From Terfezia claveryi (Eukaryota > Ascomycota > Pezizomycetes > Pezizales > Pezizaceae), in contig WHUX01000078.1 of the NCBI GenBank assembly GCA_015179025.1, positions 124,001 through 188,000 on the forward strand: DNA of 64,000 nt, read 5' to 3'. The position numbers were made by a program, and so were the translations under genes. Every line of letters starts with the position of its first letter. Positions within the stretch are counted from its first letter, which is position 1. Under the pieces are notes generated by a model, which searched no databases, was not told where the DNA came from, and was given only the letters and a program-made list of their open reading frames with translations. Positions 20,600 through 32,150 of the stretch are shown piece after piece.

Positions 20600-22804
20600 A
20601 TGGACGACCAGCAGGTGCCCCCGCTCCTAAGAGGTGGAGTGGAAGAACCCGAGCATCAATACCACAGTCGAAGATCACAGCCCCCCCGGCCACTCCGCTG
20701 TCCACTCAGTACTTATAATAGCTGTGCAGCACACTGTAAGACGCTGAAGAGCATTGCAGCTCACCTACCGAATTTTCATACTGAGCAAACTCATCTCTGG
20801 AGGGGCCAACAAGTGAATCTGTGGTATTCCCTGGATGAGCCGAGACTAGGTTCACGTGACCATAAGGCAATGAGGGTATTTTTGACTCAAGCAGGCTTTT
20901 GCCCGGAATGCGGGTTAGAAGTTGCAAACTCAGCCAATCCGAAAGCAGTGGGTGAGAGAGTAACAAAGCACCGCAATGATTTCCACGACTCCGAACACCG
21001 GCTCCTAGAGACCTGTGGTGTATTCCCACTCCCGGAAGAGCTACCTATAGGCCCAACAAGTGCTGCTAGTCGAAGGGCACAAAGGAATATCAGGGTTAAC
21101 TTTGGTGAAAGGAAACGGGTATTACAAAGTGGTAGAACACCTACAGCTGCACCGTCTGTCCAGCAACAGAATGAGAACCAATTACAACAACAGGCACCTG
21201 CCCGACAACAGTTCCATTCATGCAGGGGCCAGGTTACGAACGAATCTCTTCATTTGCCCTTTCCAGCCAATGTTCCCTGTGGGTACGGGCTTAGGTCCAA
21301 ACTATACTACTGTCCATTTGCCAGATGCCGAAGTCAGTGTGCTAGCCTCGAGAACCTAGCAACACACATCGCAGAGATGCACCCATATGAATTTTATTGC
21401 CGGGGACAATTAAATCTTTGCTTTCTAGACCCGCCGAACTCTCACTACGTTACTCTTACGGAGCGGGGTGTGTGTCCAGAATGTGGTTTGGATTTTAATA
21501 GCCCTGGAAACGTGTCAGATGAGGTACTTGGAAGGGTTGTCCAAGAGCACCGACGAGCTCATCATCATAGCCTGCTTCTCACCTACTGTGTGTTCAAAGG
21601 AACATTGACTAAGCGGAAATTCAATAGCCGCCAAGATATCCTTGAGGTGGAGGGTGACCATTGCCAGCCCCCCTCAAAAAAGAAGGGGCGATCAGGGCAT
21701 CGGGAATTGCCAGCCCTGCAGGTTGAGCAGGCAGGACATAGAACTCCAAGAGCACAGCAAGTATCGCAATGCCCCGTCACTACAGATACTGGCGTTCTCA
21801 TTCTGGAATCAAATCTTAGTAAATCTAGAACTGGAGCTGCGAAAAACAACCTGGCTGGCCAAGAGTATTTAAGAGGGCCTGGGAGGCAGGGCAGGTTCCG
21901 CAGACAACTCGAGTTGTTAGCCAGAGTCGCCACAGCCATGCAACCGCAGGGAACTCCAGAAGGGGAACCAGATGCTTATGAAGAGTTCGACACAAGTGAT
22001 GATCTTATCAAGGTACCTCCACCTCGACTAACAGAGCCTCAGGTGACCTCAGGACCAAATTTAAACGCCTTGTCCCAACCAGCAGGTCAAAAGGCCACCA
22101 GATTAGGTATTGACCCATCCCAGGCTTTCATTACCCCCCCTCACGATCTGGTGGATAGATCAGTATCGTTCAATGATCCTACATTCAACCGCATTCCTAT
22201 TCTTCCAGTCAGCCCAACTAGCCCCGGAAGCTGGCCGAGCCTACATGCACAAGCCCTGCAAAGCCTACCACGGTTCAGGCAGTCCTATGTATATGGGCTT
22301 TCCACTCAACATACCCCCACAAGTAGTAATTATCTGGCGAGGTGCACTAGCGAACCGAATATGGGAACCTTTGGTGACATCCTCACAGGGGATGGTAGGG
22401 AATTCGCTTGGGACTTCGAATTATGGGGACTCGCTCAATCCACACCTGCTGTAAGCTCTGTGGGGCATGCATCTGAGATACTTGAGCATAAAGTGCAACT
22501 CGATTACGAACACGGTGGAACTATTGGGCCCACAAACAACGAGAGAGACGTGGAGGAAATTGTGGAAGAAGACAATGGAGAAGATGATGAAGCGGGAAAG
22601 GAAGACAACTGTTCGCAAACACTAGCAAGCCTTCACGAGGTTTTGCCCAATATGGATACCCCTAGTCAACCTACACCAACCGAGCAATTAGCTGTGCCAC
22701 AGCAGGCTTTCTACTTACCAAGCCTTGCCGCCAGCAAGCCAATGCCTGAGATCGATGGGGAAGGTTATCCCTTCCTGTGGAATTTCAACTACGAATGGCC
22801 ATAA
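20600..22804 (+). CDS. Protein with tandemly duplicated Cys/His zinc-binding module (734 aa)
   Basis: A single long ORF from ATG at 20600. Two homologous modules of about 100 residues are present. Module 1 (residues 34-142) has C34, C42 or C46, H55 and H60, then CPECGL at 101-106 and a VTKHRNDFH helix at 121-129, ending ETCGVF. Module 2 (residues 238-332) has C238, C243, H256 and H261, then CPECGL at 292-297 and VVQEHRRAHHH at 313-323, ending TYCVF. Each module thus pairs a C2H2-like finger with a second CxxC...HxxxxH finger. Residues 333-734 are mostly disordered, with an acidic patch (EEIVEEDNGEDDE) and a repeated aromatic motif, EFAWDFELWG and FLWNFNYEW at the C-terminus. Nucleic-acid binding and a nuclear role are inference. 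No known family recognised. Confidence 0.75.
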   Translation: MDDQQVPPLLRGGVEEPEHQYHSRRSQPPRPLRCPLSTYNSCAAHCKTLKSIAAHLPNFHTEQTHLWRGQQVNLWYSLDEPRLGSRDHKAMRVFLTQAGFCPECGLEVANSANPKAVGERVTKHRNDFHDSEHRLLETCGVFPLPEELPIGPTSAASRRAQRNIRVNFGERKRVLQSGRTPTAAPSVQQQNENQLQQQAPARQQFHSCRGQVTNESLHLPFPANVPCGYGLRSKLYYCPFARCRSQCASLENLATHIAEMHPYEFYCRGQLNLCFLDPPNSHYVTLTERGVCPECGLDFNSPGNVSDEVLGRVVQEHRRAHHHSLLLTYCVFKGTLTKRKFNSRQDILEVEGDHCQPPSKKKGRSGHRELPALQVEQAGHRTPRAQQVSQCPVTTDTGVLILESNLSKSRTGAAKNNLAGQEYLRGPGRQGRFRRQLELLARVATAMQPQGTPEGEPDAYEEFDTSDDLIKVPPPRLTEPQVTSGPNLNALSQPAGQKATRLGIDPSQAFITPPHDLVDRSVSFNDPTFNRIPILPVSPTSPGSWPSLHAQALQSLPRFRQSYVYGLSTQHTPTSSNYLARCTSEPNMGTFGDILTGDGREFAWDFELWGLAQSTPAVSSVGHASEILEHKVQLDYEHGGTIGPTNNERDVEEIVEEDNGEDDEAGKEDNCSQTLASLHEVLPNMDTPSQPTPTEQLAVPQQAFYLPSLAASKPMPEIDGEGYPFLWNFNYEWP

Positions 22805-23490
22805 ATAAGGAGAACATGTACCAATAGTGAAAAGCAAAAGAGAAGTCTTGATAGTGAGTATAACGAGTTAGGAATAAAGGTTTTAATACATAGGCGTATG
22901 GCAGTTTATGTAGTTGAAAGAGACATTGTGGGGTAAATCAAGCTCTAGTGGGTTAGGGCTTGGTGGTAAAGGGTGGTTTTGGCTGTAAGGATTTTAAGAT
23001 CTTAAGGTATAGAGTATTAATGCATTAATTACTATATAATACACTTATCATTACAAGCAGATGACCTCTAGGCCTCTAATCACTAATCACTGGCTATAAG
23101 TTTCTGCAATAGAAATATATTGCAGATATCTTCCGAAAATCTTTGCAATTGGCAAATTGGAGATAATGTATTGAATCATCTTAGACCCAGAGACCTGGGG
23201 CCGACTACTTTGTTCCAGGCCAGCTGCCAGTCCACACGATTTCTGGCTGGCCCAGGCCCTGCAGGAGAATTCGGAGCGACCAGGCCCCCGAGTATGGAGA
23301 AAATATAATCTTAAGCATATGTTGAATATGTCCGCTCAAGTAAGTCTCAGCTACTAAGAAATCTAATATACAGATCAGCAAGAAGCTCCAAAAATTCTCC
23401 CAAGTGGCATTCAGTCCCTTGCTTCTGCTGTGCTGGATCTGTCTCCAAGGATTGCCCGAGTTCAGGGTAATACCTACCCCTCGAGCTCGT
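22805..23490. other. No gene seen
   Basis: 3' flank of the zinc-module gene and spacer. An AT-rich stretch lies at about 22990-23060. Confidence 0.5.
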
Positions 23491-23960
23491 ACTCATTTTT
23501 TTTTTTTTTTTTTTCTTTTTGTGCGTGTACCCAAATGAGAAAATCCAATGTTTTTCTTAAAAATAAAACTCATTACTCATACGCGGTCCCGTAAAGGGGA
23601 CCATGCTGAGCAACCCGGAAACCCAGGTCAGAAAAAATCCATGCGATATATGAATCTGAAGTTAAATCATTGGTTTCAGTATATATTCCTAGAGTTGATC
23701 GCCATGCTACAAATTCAAAGTGGTTGTTTTGCAACCAAACCTTTTTAGAAAAAAAAAAAAAAAAAAAGAAACCAATCCCTCCAATGAGGAAAACCGAGTG
23801 GATTCAGGACAAGGCATGTTAATCTACCAGGTCCGACGCCTATATACCGCAGTAGCAAAACCCGAGAGCCAAGCAAAAAGGCAGTGACGAATATAAGTAT
23901 CGAAATAAACTCAAGAGCTAATTGGCAAAGCAAAGCGGGGAAAAAAGCTTAAGAAATGTA
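23491..23960 (-). mobile_element. LINE-A fragment interrupted by a small poly(A)-bearing insertion
   Basis: A poly(T) tract lies at about 23497-23520. At 23558-23623 there is a LINE-A terminus with hairpin GGTCCCCTTTACGGGACC (minus strand). About 140 bp of other sequence follow, ending in a plus-strand poly(A) at about 23750-23768. Minus-strand LINE-A sequence then resumes at about 23780 (GGATTCAGGACAAGGCATG, TTAATCTACCAG). The small insert looks like a retro-insertion into the tail hairpin. Confidence 0.6.
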
Positions 23961-24524
23961 GCAGATGAACTCAAGTGAGACTAAAACATTATTCAAAAGC
24001 CTCATTCTGAGCGATATTAACTGCTGATTATCCATTGACATCCTCAATCGCTATTTTCCAACGCGGGAACTACAGCCGCTTCCACCACATTTTACACATC
24101 CAGAGTTAGCTCAGTTAGACAAATATACAAACATAAACCGTTTGTCATTAAGAGAGGCTACATCAGGAAGTACCTTTACTCGAAGCCACCTACTAATGTA
24201 AAGGCAACTATCAAACCCATTGCTGATATCATGATTTAAATGTATACAGTTGAGCCAGAATGCACTGCCAAGCCATCCTACAAATTTAAATGTATAAACC
24301 AGTCTTGTTCCAGTCAGTCCTCCTCTGCCTCAGTGACCCTCCTTCTCAAGAAGGCACAAGTCATGTTGCAGGCCCTTCTGCTTAGGCGGTCCATCCAATT
24401 TCTACTACTTCACTTCATAGCGTAAGTATCTCACTTCTTAATGCCTACTATACATCTCAGTCAGGCAATTTAGCTCCGAGTTCTCCCGACTAGCCTGGGC
24501 CAGCTGTGAGACAACTAAGCAGCG
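23961..24524. other. No gene seen
   Basis: Short ORFs only; no repeat or domain recognised. Confidence 0.5.
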
Positions 24525-24605
24525 CTCGCAAGGGGCCCGGGCCATCCGCCAGCCAGGCCTCTGACGCATAGGTATTGTGTTCTCGCGGGTGGCCCGGAAC
24601 AGCTT
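24525..24605. repeat. Isolated right end of repeat R
   Basis: AAGGGGCCCGGGCCATC, GCCAGCCAGG and TTCTCGCGGGTGGCCCGGAACA match the GC-rich right end of both R copies (about 3970-4075 and 49760-49850). Confidence 0.6.
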
Positions 24606-24629
24606 ATTTATTTTCGATGCTTATTTTTA

Positions 24630-24912
24630 TATTGTACACGGGTTTGGTGGAGTCGGGCCAGGCCTCTTGGGTCATCTGGCATTAGCTGGTTAATGACAGC
24701 GTGGGAGCCCGTTTCACTTGAGTTTATCTGCATTCCTTTACTTACATCTGTTTCCCGGTTTGGCACTTGAGTTGTCTTTATTTTCTTTGCGGTATATAGT
24801 CGCCAGACCTGGTAGATTAACTTGCCTCGTCCTGAATCCACCCGGGCTTCCGAGTGCTCATCATGGTTCCTTGATATAGTATTTTGAAGGAAAAAAAATT
24901 TAAAAAAAAAAA
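24630..24912 (+). mobile_element. LINE-A 3' UTR and tail
   Basis: The 3' UTR block with TTAATGACAGCGTGGG is followed by GTAGATTAACTTGCC, the hairpin CCACCCGGGCTTCCGAGTG, a weak second hairpin, and an interrupted poly(A) at 24889-24912. Non-coding, 5'-truncated. Confidence 0.75.
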
Positions 24913-25284
24913 ATGTGGTCCAAATAACTGGGAACAACGCTACTGTTCCTTGTAAAACCGCCACCTTAATTAATGCCACAAAGCTCTTTGTCCTAATTAC
25001 ATGAAACAATGTTAATGACATTATGTTTCACGCTTGATCAAAGCCCCCATATCAAATTGAAACATGGGCCAGAACGTTCAACATATACACCCATATAGGT
25101 CATCTTCCCAACCAAATTCAAGTTCCATCTCTATGACTGGCTTACCTTCCATTGTTTTCTCTACCTTTTGCGTTCTCGGTTTCTTTTCTACATCGTGTCT
25201 GGACACACGTTGGTGCCGTCAGCTATCCACTTCCAGCGTTCGGATTTGTATATATATACCCAAAACACAGGCCTGGTGTGTGAA

Positions 25285-26253
25285 ATGAAGCGGAAAGCAA
25301 GCCCAATCTCGCTCTCTTCAAGTCCCATTAAACACAAAAAGGTTTGCAAGGATCATCTAGCCATTGATGACCAAGTGTATGATTGCATTGTTGTTCAGAT
25401 GCCATCCCTCAATATAACAAGGAACAGTTCACCTCTCACCACCCTATCCTCGAGCGCAATTAATTCTAGCCATAATTACTCAGTTAGACCTATCAGTAGG
25501 CCCAAATCTCGCCGTTCCACTCAGACAAAGCTCAAATTCTCCACCTCACGAGCAATACTAACCCCCGAGGGGAAAGTAGGAACCCCTAAATCCTGGAACC
25601 GCAGAAAGGCTATCTCCCCTACAGTCGTGAACCTCAAGGCTGTCGCGGAGAAGGAAGTTCATTTTGTTGCATTACACGGCGAGGATTTACTCGGTCGGCG
25701 CAGAAGTCAGAGGGTAGCAGAGGGCTCAAGAGTAAGCTACATGGGGGAGTTCCCATCCGTATCCCCTAGCTCAGAGCTGTCGGAGGGAGTAACTGATGCA
25801 ACTACATGTCTGTCCGCCAGGCTTTCGACCACTACTATTGATACAAGGCCTCGCCGAAACAGTACCCCTAACCTGACTAGGGGCATTCAACCCAAAAATA
25901 ATAAACAAAAATCTACCTCTACAATACAAAACATTCAATCTGTGGAGTCCAGGAACGTTTCGACACCTAGTACAAGAATCCTAAGGCGCTCTACCAATTT
26001 ATCCACAGCTATTAATTCCAGTTCTAGTCGAGGCACCAATACCCCTAAATTGAGAATGCGTACAAGACTGGTACCCAAAACTCCAAAAGCCCACCCAGCT
26101 GATAATTACCCTCCGTATCTAGCACAACTTCTCTGTGATAGGATTTACGATGGGGAGGCAACTGCGGAAAAGGAAATGCAGGTATTGAGAGAGGAAGCCA
26201 AGCAAAGGGGATGGAAGGTGGGTGAAAACTCGCCGCTGCAGGATAAGAAGTAG
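25285..26253 (+). CDS. Basic, Ser/Thr-rich probable nuclear protein (322 aa)
   Basis: The ATG at 25285 was chosen because the protein then begins MKRKASPISLSSSPIKHKKV, a bipartite-type nuclear localisation signal. The upstream extension of the frame has no ATG. Residues 60-285 are low-complexity and rich in Ser, Thr, Arg and Asn, with RRSQRV and several RRxS/T sites that could be phosphorylated. The last 45 residues (YPPYLAQLLCDRIYDGEA, then a Glu/Lys helix EKEMQVLREEAKQRG) look like a short folded C-terminal helix pair. No family recognised. A chromatin or cell-cycle role would be guesswork. Confidence 0.6.
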   Translation: MKRKASPISLSSSPIKHKKVCKDHLAIDDQVYDCIVVQMPSLNITRNSSPLTTLSSSAINSSHNYSVRPISRPKSRRSTQTKLKFSTSRAILTPEGKVGTPKSWNRRKAISPTVVNLKAVAEKEVHFVALHGEDLLGRRRSQRVAEGSRVSYMGEFPSVSPSSELSEGVTDATTCLSARLSTTTIDTRPRRNSTPNLTRGIQPKNNKQKSTSTIQNIQSVESRNVSTPSTRILRRSTNLSTAINSSSSRGTNTPKLRMRTRLVPKTPKAHPADNYPPYLAQLLCDRIYDGEATAEKEMQVLREEAKQRGWKVGENSPLQDKK

Positions 26254-29200
26254 ATATTTTACTTCATTATAGGTCATTATGCATGATCTTTGCTTCACAT
26301 ATCCTATGCACTCCAGATTTAGAGCGAAGAGTTGTACATTGATATTTTGCATTAGCACTAGGAACTAAATGGTCGGCATGAGGAGCATAGAGGGAGGCAT
26401 ATCACTAACAACGTACAGAGTAGAATGTGAAGGTGGCATATATCTATATCTAGTTGCACAGTGACTGTATGTGGGATAGTTGTTCCATAATAGATTAAGT
26501 TCCTCCCATACCCTAATAAAGCATGTGAAAGTGAACCCCAGTACATATTCCTACCACATATAAAAACGGTTTAAAGCACTATCCTATCTAACTAAAATTA
26601 CCATCACTTATCAATATAATGTTGATGTCAAATATAATCAGCCGCACAGTGTTATGTATGGCATATAACTACAGCATGCGACGGGTAATGCAATACCTGG
26701 GGATTGGTATCTTTCAGCAGATTTTCAGAATTGGACAGCAGGGGCTCAGTGGAAATGTATGAGTGCAAAGAACAATATCCAAAGCACCTAAGACCCCCGA
26801 AACCCTCGGCCAATCCCGAGACCCTGATATATAATATCTCCTAATATATACATATCATGAGGTGAGCACTTGAATGATTAACACGGGAGATCCCTTACCC
26901 AGATCTCATTACTTTTCCCAAAACTAGCCTTGGTGACGATATACATTCCAGGCTTGTTGTTCTAAATTTAAACCCTAAGTATACGATTTTTATATTATAT
27001 AAATAATTAATTTTTTTTAATTAAAAATTTAAAAAAAATAAAAAATAAAAAACTTTTCTATATATACATACTGTATATATTATATCCCAAAAAGTCAAAC
27101 ATAAGCTAAACTAATAAAAGAAGGGAATTGCTATATTTAAATTATATTTATATTTGTAATGGAAAGATAATAAAAAGAAGAAGACTTAGTAAAAGTAGTG
27201 ATAATCTTTCTAAGGATTCTGAATCTAAGTATTTAATAACTTATACTTCTTAACTGAAATAAATTACCTATTACTTTGATATTAAAACAGTGGCTAAATA
27301 AAAACAAAACTATATGACAATCTCTGAACCATAAAACAAATACGTGCGTTAGGTGCTTCAGAAACACATGACGCTCTTTGCAAAACTGCGGTTCCTGATG
27401 CAAAGTATAGCATTTTAATTGTCACGACATAAAGCATTCTAATACCCGCTTCCTGATGCAAATCATTTTAATACCTGCTACCTGACTCATGTATAATTTT
27501 ATTATACTTTCCTGGAACTAACAATTGCATTTAGATCTTCCTTGATCGCACTCAAAATCTCATCCTCTGACATTTGAAGGTCGGCCGCGCATGTTTGGTC
27601 CGATCGGTCAGAACGCCCAACAATGGGTATCACAAAATTTCATGGACTGCTCCAGCCCAAATTTATGTACATATATGCAAGAATCATCACGCGGCCGGTA
27701 GTTCAGATACCGTATCAGATACAACCCCAGAAAAAAACTCACAACTAGTCGTTTCCTCAGAGCTGAAAGCTATGGCGAGGATCCTTCTCCTATTGCAAAT
27801 TGTGTAAGCCCCAAGAGCCAATGCTGGTTCGGATGAGTGCCCCCAAGGAGGATGTCGAAAGGAATGACCCACATTCTTTGGTAACAGCAATTCATCTCAT
27901 TATACATGTTCCTACCAGATTCAAGGTAATTCGAATTCCCGAGATCGACAAACACAGCTATTGTTCATCCCCCAGCTTAGATATAGTGGCAAGCAAGCTC
28001 AGTGATCTCTCTACGCGAAGATTCATGAGTACAGGTTATATACCCCTAGCTTTTACAAGTCAAGTCCAGCCTCTAAGTCATGTCCAGCTTGTACTACCCT
28101 CGCACCTTCGTCTGGTACGACCTCCATTACAATGCCCCAGTCTCAGTCCTGCTATACGCATCACCTCCTGCATGATGATCAATATATCGATATTGCATGT
28201 CTGTAGACGGTAGCTACACCGAGATCTTATCACTCTCACCCCGACTGCATGATTGATGAGACATGTCAGTCTCTGCTTCAACAGGTCCGTGCTTCACATT
28301 CCGTGCCTCGTGTCGATACGGGTCACCAACAAGGATTATCTCCCGCGAACAGGCTTGACACTGTGGAACCAAGCAAGGGGGTTGGGTGATCGTAGGGGAA
28401 GAAGGTGTACTTACTTTATATAAGCACTTCATATGCAGACCTAACTACAAGTGGTTGCACCGCGGAGAGTTTGTCCAGCCCAGGCTTTGCGCTATGACAA
28501 TAAGTGGATGCCATTACTCAATTTGTAGGCGGCTTGACATCAGATGGGGTTCAGTCCGTTTGTGAGACTTTAGTTGTCAGCTACTAGCCGGAGATTAAAC
28601 CAATCGTAGACTGTGTGATTGACGTGGCAAAAAGGAATGCTGACATGGATATGATGGGCGCTTATGTGCTCACGGGAAGCGGTACCCTTGATAGCCGCGT
28701 CATCACTACATTCCAACCCAGCCCGCGGTAGACGTCTTGCAAATAGTTTGAAGCGCGCTTATCTGCGGCTATCACACTAACCTATGCTCCATATAAGCGC
28801 CTTCAATTGTGGTGTTCAGGGATTGATGCAAATGGGGTATGAAACCTTCCCTATTGCAGCTGCACATCCGTATGCCCATGAAAAACCTCAAGGTTTCAAT
28901 GTGCACCTCATGATCAAGCTTTCCGAGGTCCTGCACCTGCAGCAAAGCGCACACATATATATGCAGCTGCAGTTGCAGCCTTGGCTTCTGCCTAACCCAG
29001 CCTGTGACGCATGTACGTCTATGTACAGTATGTACAGTACCTATACTTATACATAAATATATTACTCCTCGAGCGCGTATAGTTCGCAGCGAGTACGTAA
29101 ATTCAAGTAGTTACAGAGAATACACATTTACACATTCTACCTGCACGGATACGTACATCGTGGTTACTTATTTTGAGATACATACCACGGCGAAAAAAAT

Positions 29201-29401
29201 TACTGAAAAGACCAGGGAGAATATATATTTAAGATGGCAATACATGTTATAATGCATCACTATATATGGTAAAACCCATGCATCTTAAGACCCTCGCTGA
29301 CAGGACTCTCGGCTACCAGCAACACCTGAATGTTCTCTACAGGCCACATGGGGCCTAGACTTCGGCGGAGGGCTAATGTTTAAGACCAAGTTCTAAACCG
29401 T
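26254..29401. other. Gene-poor region with an AT-rich island
   Basis: 26970-27300 is strongly AT-rich with long A and T runs and looks unlike the flanks. The rest has only short, featureless ORFs. A nested palindromic run of TGTAC/GTACA words lies near 29010-29040. Confidence 0.45.
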
Positions 29402-29515
29402 GTGGCTTATGGCAAACTTAAACGTATATGCATGTGGATACAGTACACGTGCAACGCCCAAGTGAATATTGCTTCTGAGAAGCACTTGCATACCAATGTA
29501 TTGAGCATTACCGGC

Positions 29516-29600
29516 CGCCCTTCAATTGCTAGAATCAATCTACAGCGGCACACCGCACGCCCTTCAATTGCTAGATTCAATCTACAGCGGCACACAGCAC
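29516..29600. repeat. Tandem duplication, two 42-bp units
   Basis: CGCCCTTCAATTGCTAGA followed by a CAATCTACAGCGGCACAC segment is present twice head to tail with two mismatches. It lies in a 154-codon ORF (29402-29866) that otherwise has no support as a gene. Confidence 0.85.
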
Positions 29601-29866
29601 AATGTTTCAGAGGAATCACAAAGTCACAAAGTGCCCAGCGAACCAAACCCTGTTTCGAAACCAGAAATCTGTCGATTAAGACCACCTGCACAATTGCATA
29701 TGTATTGACTAATTCAAAGCTGGGCGAGAAACACGGCACCCCTAAAGTTTGTAGTCCCTTTTATTTCCATCCAGGCATGATGGAATTGCTCCTCATTGCC
29801 ATCTGGAACTTTATTCTCCCTGAATACCAATGCCCTTTAAGGTTCACTCACTGCTTGTCAAACTAA

Positions 29867-31977
29867 GTAGGCAACACACTTTGGAAGTTGGAACCTGATA
29901 GTCTGGATACCTCTCCCTGTTTTCAAAAAAATCTTCATGCTTCAAACTTAAGGAAAAGACTTCACTATACGAGTCAAATCAACCTGTCTTCAAATGAGAT
30001 CACAACATATGCATGACAGGCGTTCCTTGAACCGGTCCTCTTAATGAGACCCCATTAGCTGTGCCTTAGCACGCTACGTGCAGCTAATACGTGCCCGGTA
30101 TCGTAGGCAGGTCTCAGATCAGAATGATAAGGAGGGCGTGCGGCTCGGGTGGACATGTATAATATTCAATTAACTATAGGTGTCATAATGTGCAGGCAGA
30201 ATCCATATCACCACGTCCTCTGAGTTTAGATTCTGACCTACTTCAATCATGTACATCAACTAACGATGTGTCAGACAGACAGACACTGGGCGGTATATGT
30301 AGTACATTAGCTCACGGTAATATAATTTATAGTGCCACTGATATTTGCCCGAAGAGATAAACGCCAAAATGATCCATCGAGTGATGTTTCAAGACAAGGC
30401 ATTCTTACAAAAGTCGAAGGCGGCCTAGAGTAAGCTTGTCTAATGTGATTTGGAATTTAGATGGCATGAGTAAGATGCACTTTTACAATGGTAGCTTTAA
30501 TCTTCCTTTATAGCCTTGCAATTGAGTGCCAGCGGGTGCCCGCGACGCCTGCAGTTAAGAACTAGATAATATCAGCCGTTGGTCAGCTGCATCACCAGAG
30601 ATGCTGCTTTGGGATTTGCTGTGCAAATAATCTGTCAATTACCACTCCAGAAGGAATGGATTTTTGCCTTGCGCGTGCCATTGGGTTCGTTGTACACACG
30701 ACTTCTCTTGGAGGTCTAGGCCTTTTCGTAACGCAGGAACACACATTCGGGTCATACACAAAAACTTGAAACAATTCAAATGTCGGCTACTGCACAATTA
30801 TCATTTCAATATGACCCGACCTACTTTATCGCCTCCCGTACCATCTTTGCTTCAACTAGAGATTTACATTGATGTGCTAGTTTTAACCCGTGGCCCTGGG
30901 TCCCATAACCAATCCGTAACCTCAAGTTACCTAGGCGCATGCCAGAAGGATGCCTGCTACTGGATTAGTGCCGGTTAACTGCATTGGGGCGGACAAGTCG
31001 ACAGATCATGACAGGGAGAGTGCCACCCCAAAAGGCCGTCATCTGTTGCCTTTCCCGCCCTGGGAAACCGGTAAGCCTTCACGCATCGATAGATCCCATG
31101 CTGATTGAATATACTTTGAAATGCTCGTGACAACTCACACTGTACTCTAATATGTATATTTAAAATTGAGCCGCCGTATAGAGCTCGCAAGCTGGCTGGG
31201 AATTTGGTCACAGCTTTGAAAGTAATGAATTAGGGGAAAGCTCGAGGTTTGAAGTATCCGTCGCATAGAATCAATTGACGGAGAATAGAGGTCAAAGGAC
31301 TAGATACATCTGAATAAAAATAAAACATCGTTGATTGGTCATCGACAAAACTCATGGCAAAATATGATGAGCCGAAAATAAAAACCCCCAAAGCGAAAAT
31401 TGCCACCTTGACCCATAGAAAAGTAGAAATCCCAGGGATCGCTCCCACCTGTTTAGATTGCATCGAGTTGAAAATGAGCACAATAAATAGGAAAAGTAAA
31501 CAAACACACTGAACACCTTAGCCCTCGCGGGATTGCTTCAGTCGGATTCCCAGAATCTTCCTAGAAAGCATTGAAACCTGTATTGATGGACCCAACCCCC
31601 AAAACCCACCCTTCCAAAAACTGCAGAGACCAAGCCAAAAAAAGATAGGAGAAATGATTAAGAGAAGGGAATAAATTGTACAGAGAAAAATGCGGAAGAA
31701 ACGTGTAGCCAAAGACCTGAACAAAAATAACACAAAGATGCGTGCAAAGAACGAGAAAAAAAGATACCCGAATTGTGAAGAGGCCACCACCATAGCAAAA
31801 GCAGAATTCCCGATGACTTGGAAAGATGTGAAAGAAGAGAATCAAGATCAAGTACTAAAAGGAACCAAAAATATGGTCCATCCTAACTTCATACCATATG
31901 CATTCCATCCTTCACTTCCAATTCCCATTAACTATCCCTATCCTGTTCCAATTGCCGTTTTCTGACCCTTCCATCTT
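29867..31977. other. No gene seen
   Basis: Short ORFs only. A plus-strand A/G-rich stretch at about 31600-31860 makes opposing ORFs look hydrophobic on the minus strand. This is composition, not evidence of a membrane protein. It may be the 3' UTR side of the SANT gene. Confidence 0.5.
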
Positions 31978-32068
31978 CCAATCCAATCCACCAATCCAAA
32001 TCCAATCCACTAATCCAGTCCACCAATCCAGTCCACCAATCAGTCCACCAATCAGTCCACCAATCCAC
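31978..32068. repeat. Short tandem repeat, CCAATC/CAGTCCAC words
   Basis: Irregular repeats of CCAATCCA and CAATCAGTCCAC occupy about 90 bp just downstream of the SANT-like gene. A C-run follows at about 32130. Confidence 0.8.
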
Positions 32069-32150
32069 CCTAGCCGTCGTTCTCATTCATTCCGTCAAAG
32101 ACTTCCAATCTAACCACCTTGCTCCACACCCCCCCCCCCACACAGTTTAT

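Noticed and set aside
21060..22618. Overlapping ORFs inside the 734-aa gene on both strands
   Set aside because: They are shadows of the long coding frame and carry no motif.
27800..28213. 137-codon plus-strand ORF
   Set aside because: No leader, domain or composition bias, and several overlapping ORFs of similar quality exist on both strands.
29402..29866. 154-codon ORF as a gene
   Set aside because: Its length depends on a 42-bp tandem duplication, the opposite strand is equally open, and there is no domain or leader.
30664..30978. 104-codon ORF with a Cys-rich start
   Set aside because: No signal peptide or recognisable motif and no splice evidence.
31518..31851. Phe/Leu-rich minus-strand ORFs as membrane proteins
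   Set aside because: They are the complement of an A/G-rich stretch; composition alone explains the hydrophobicity.
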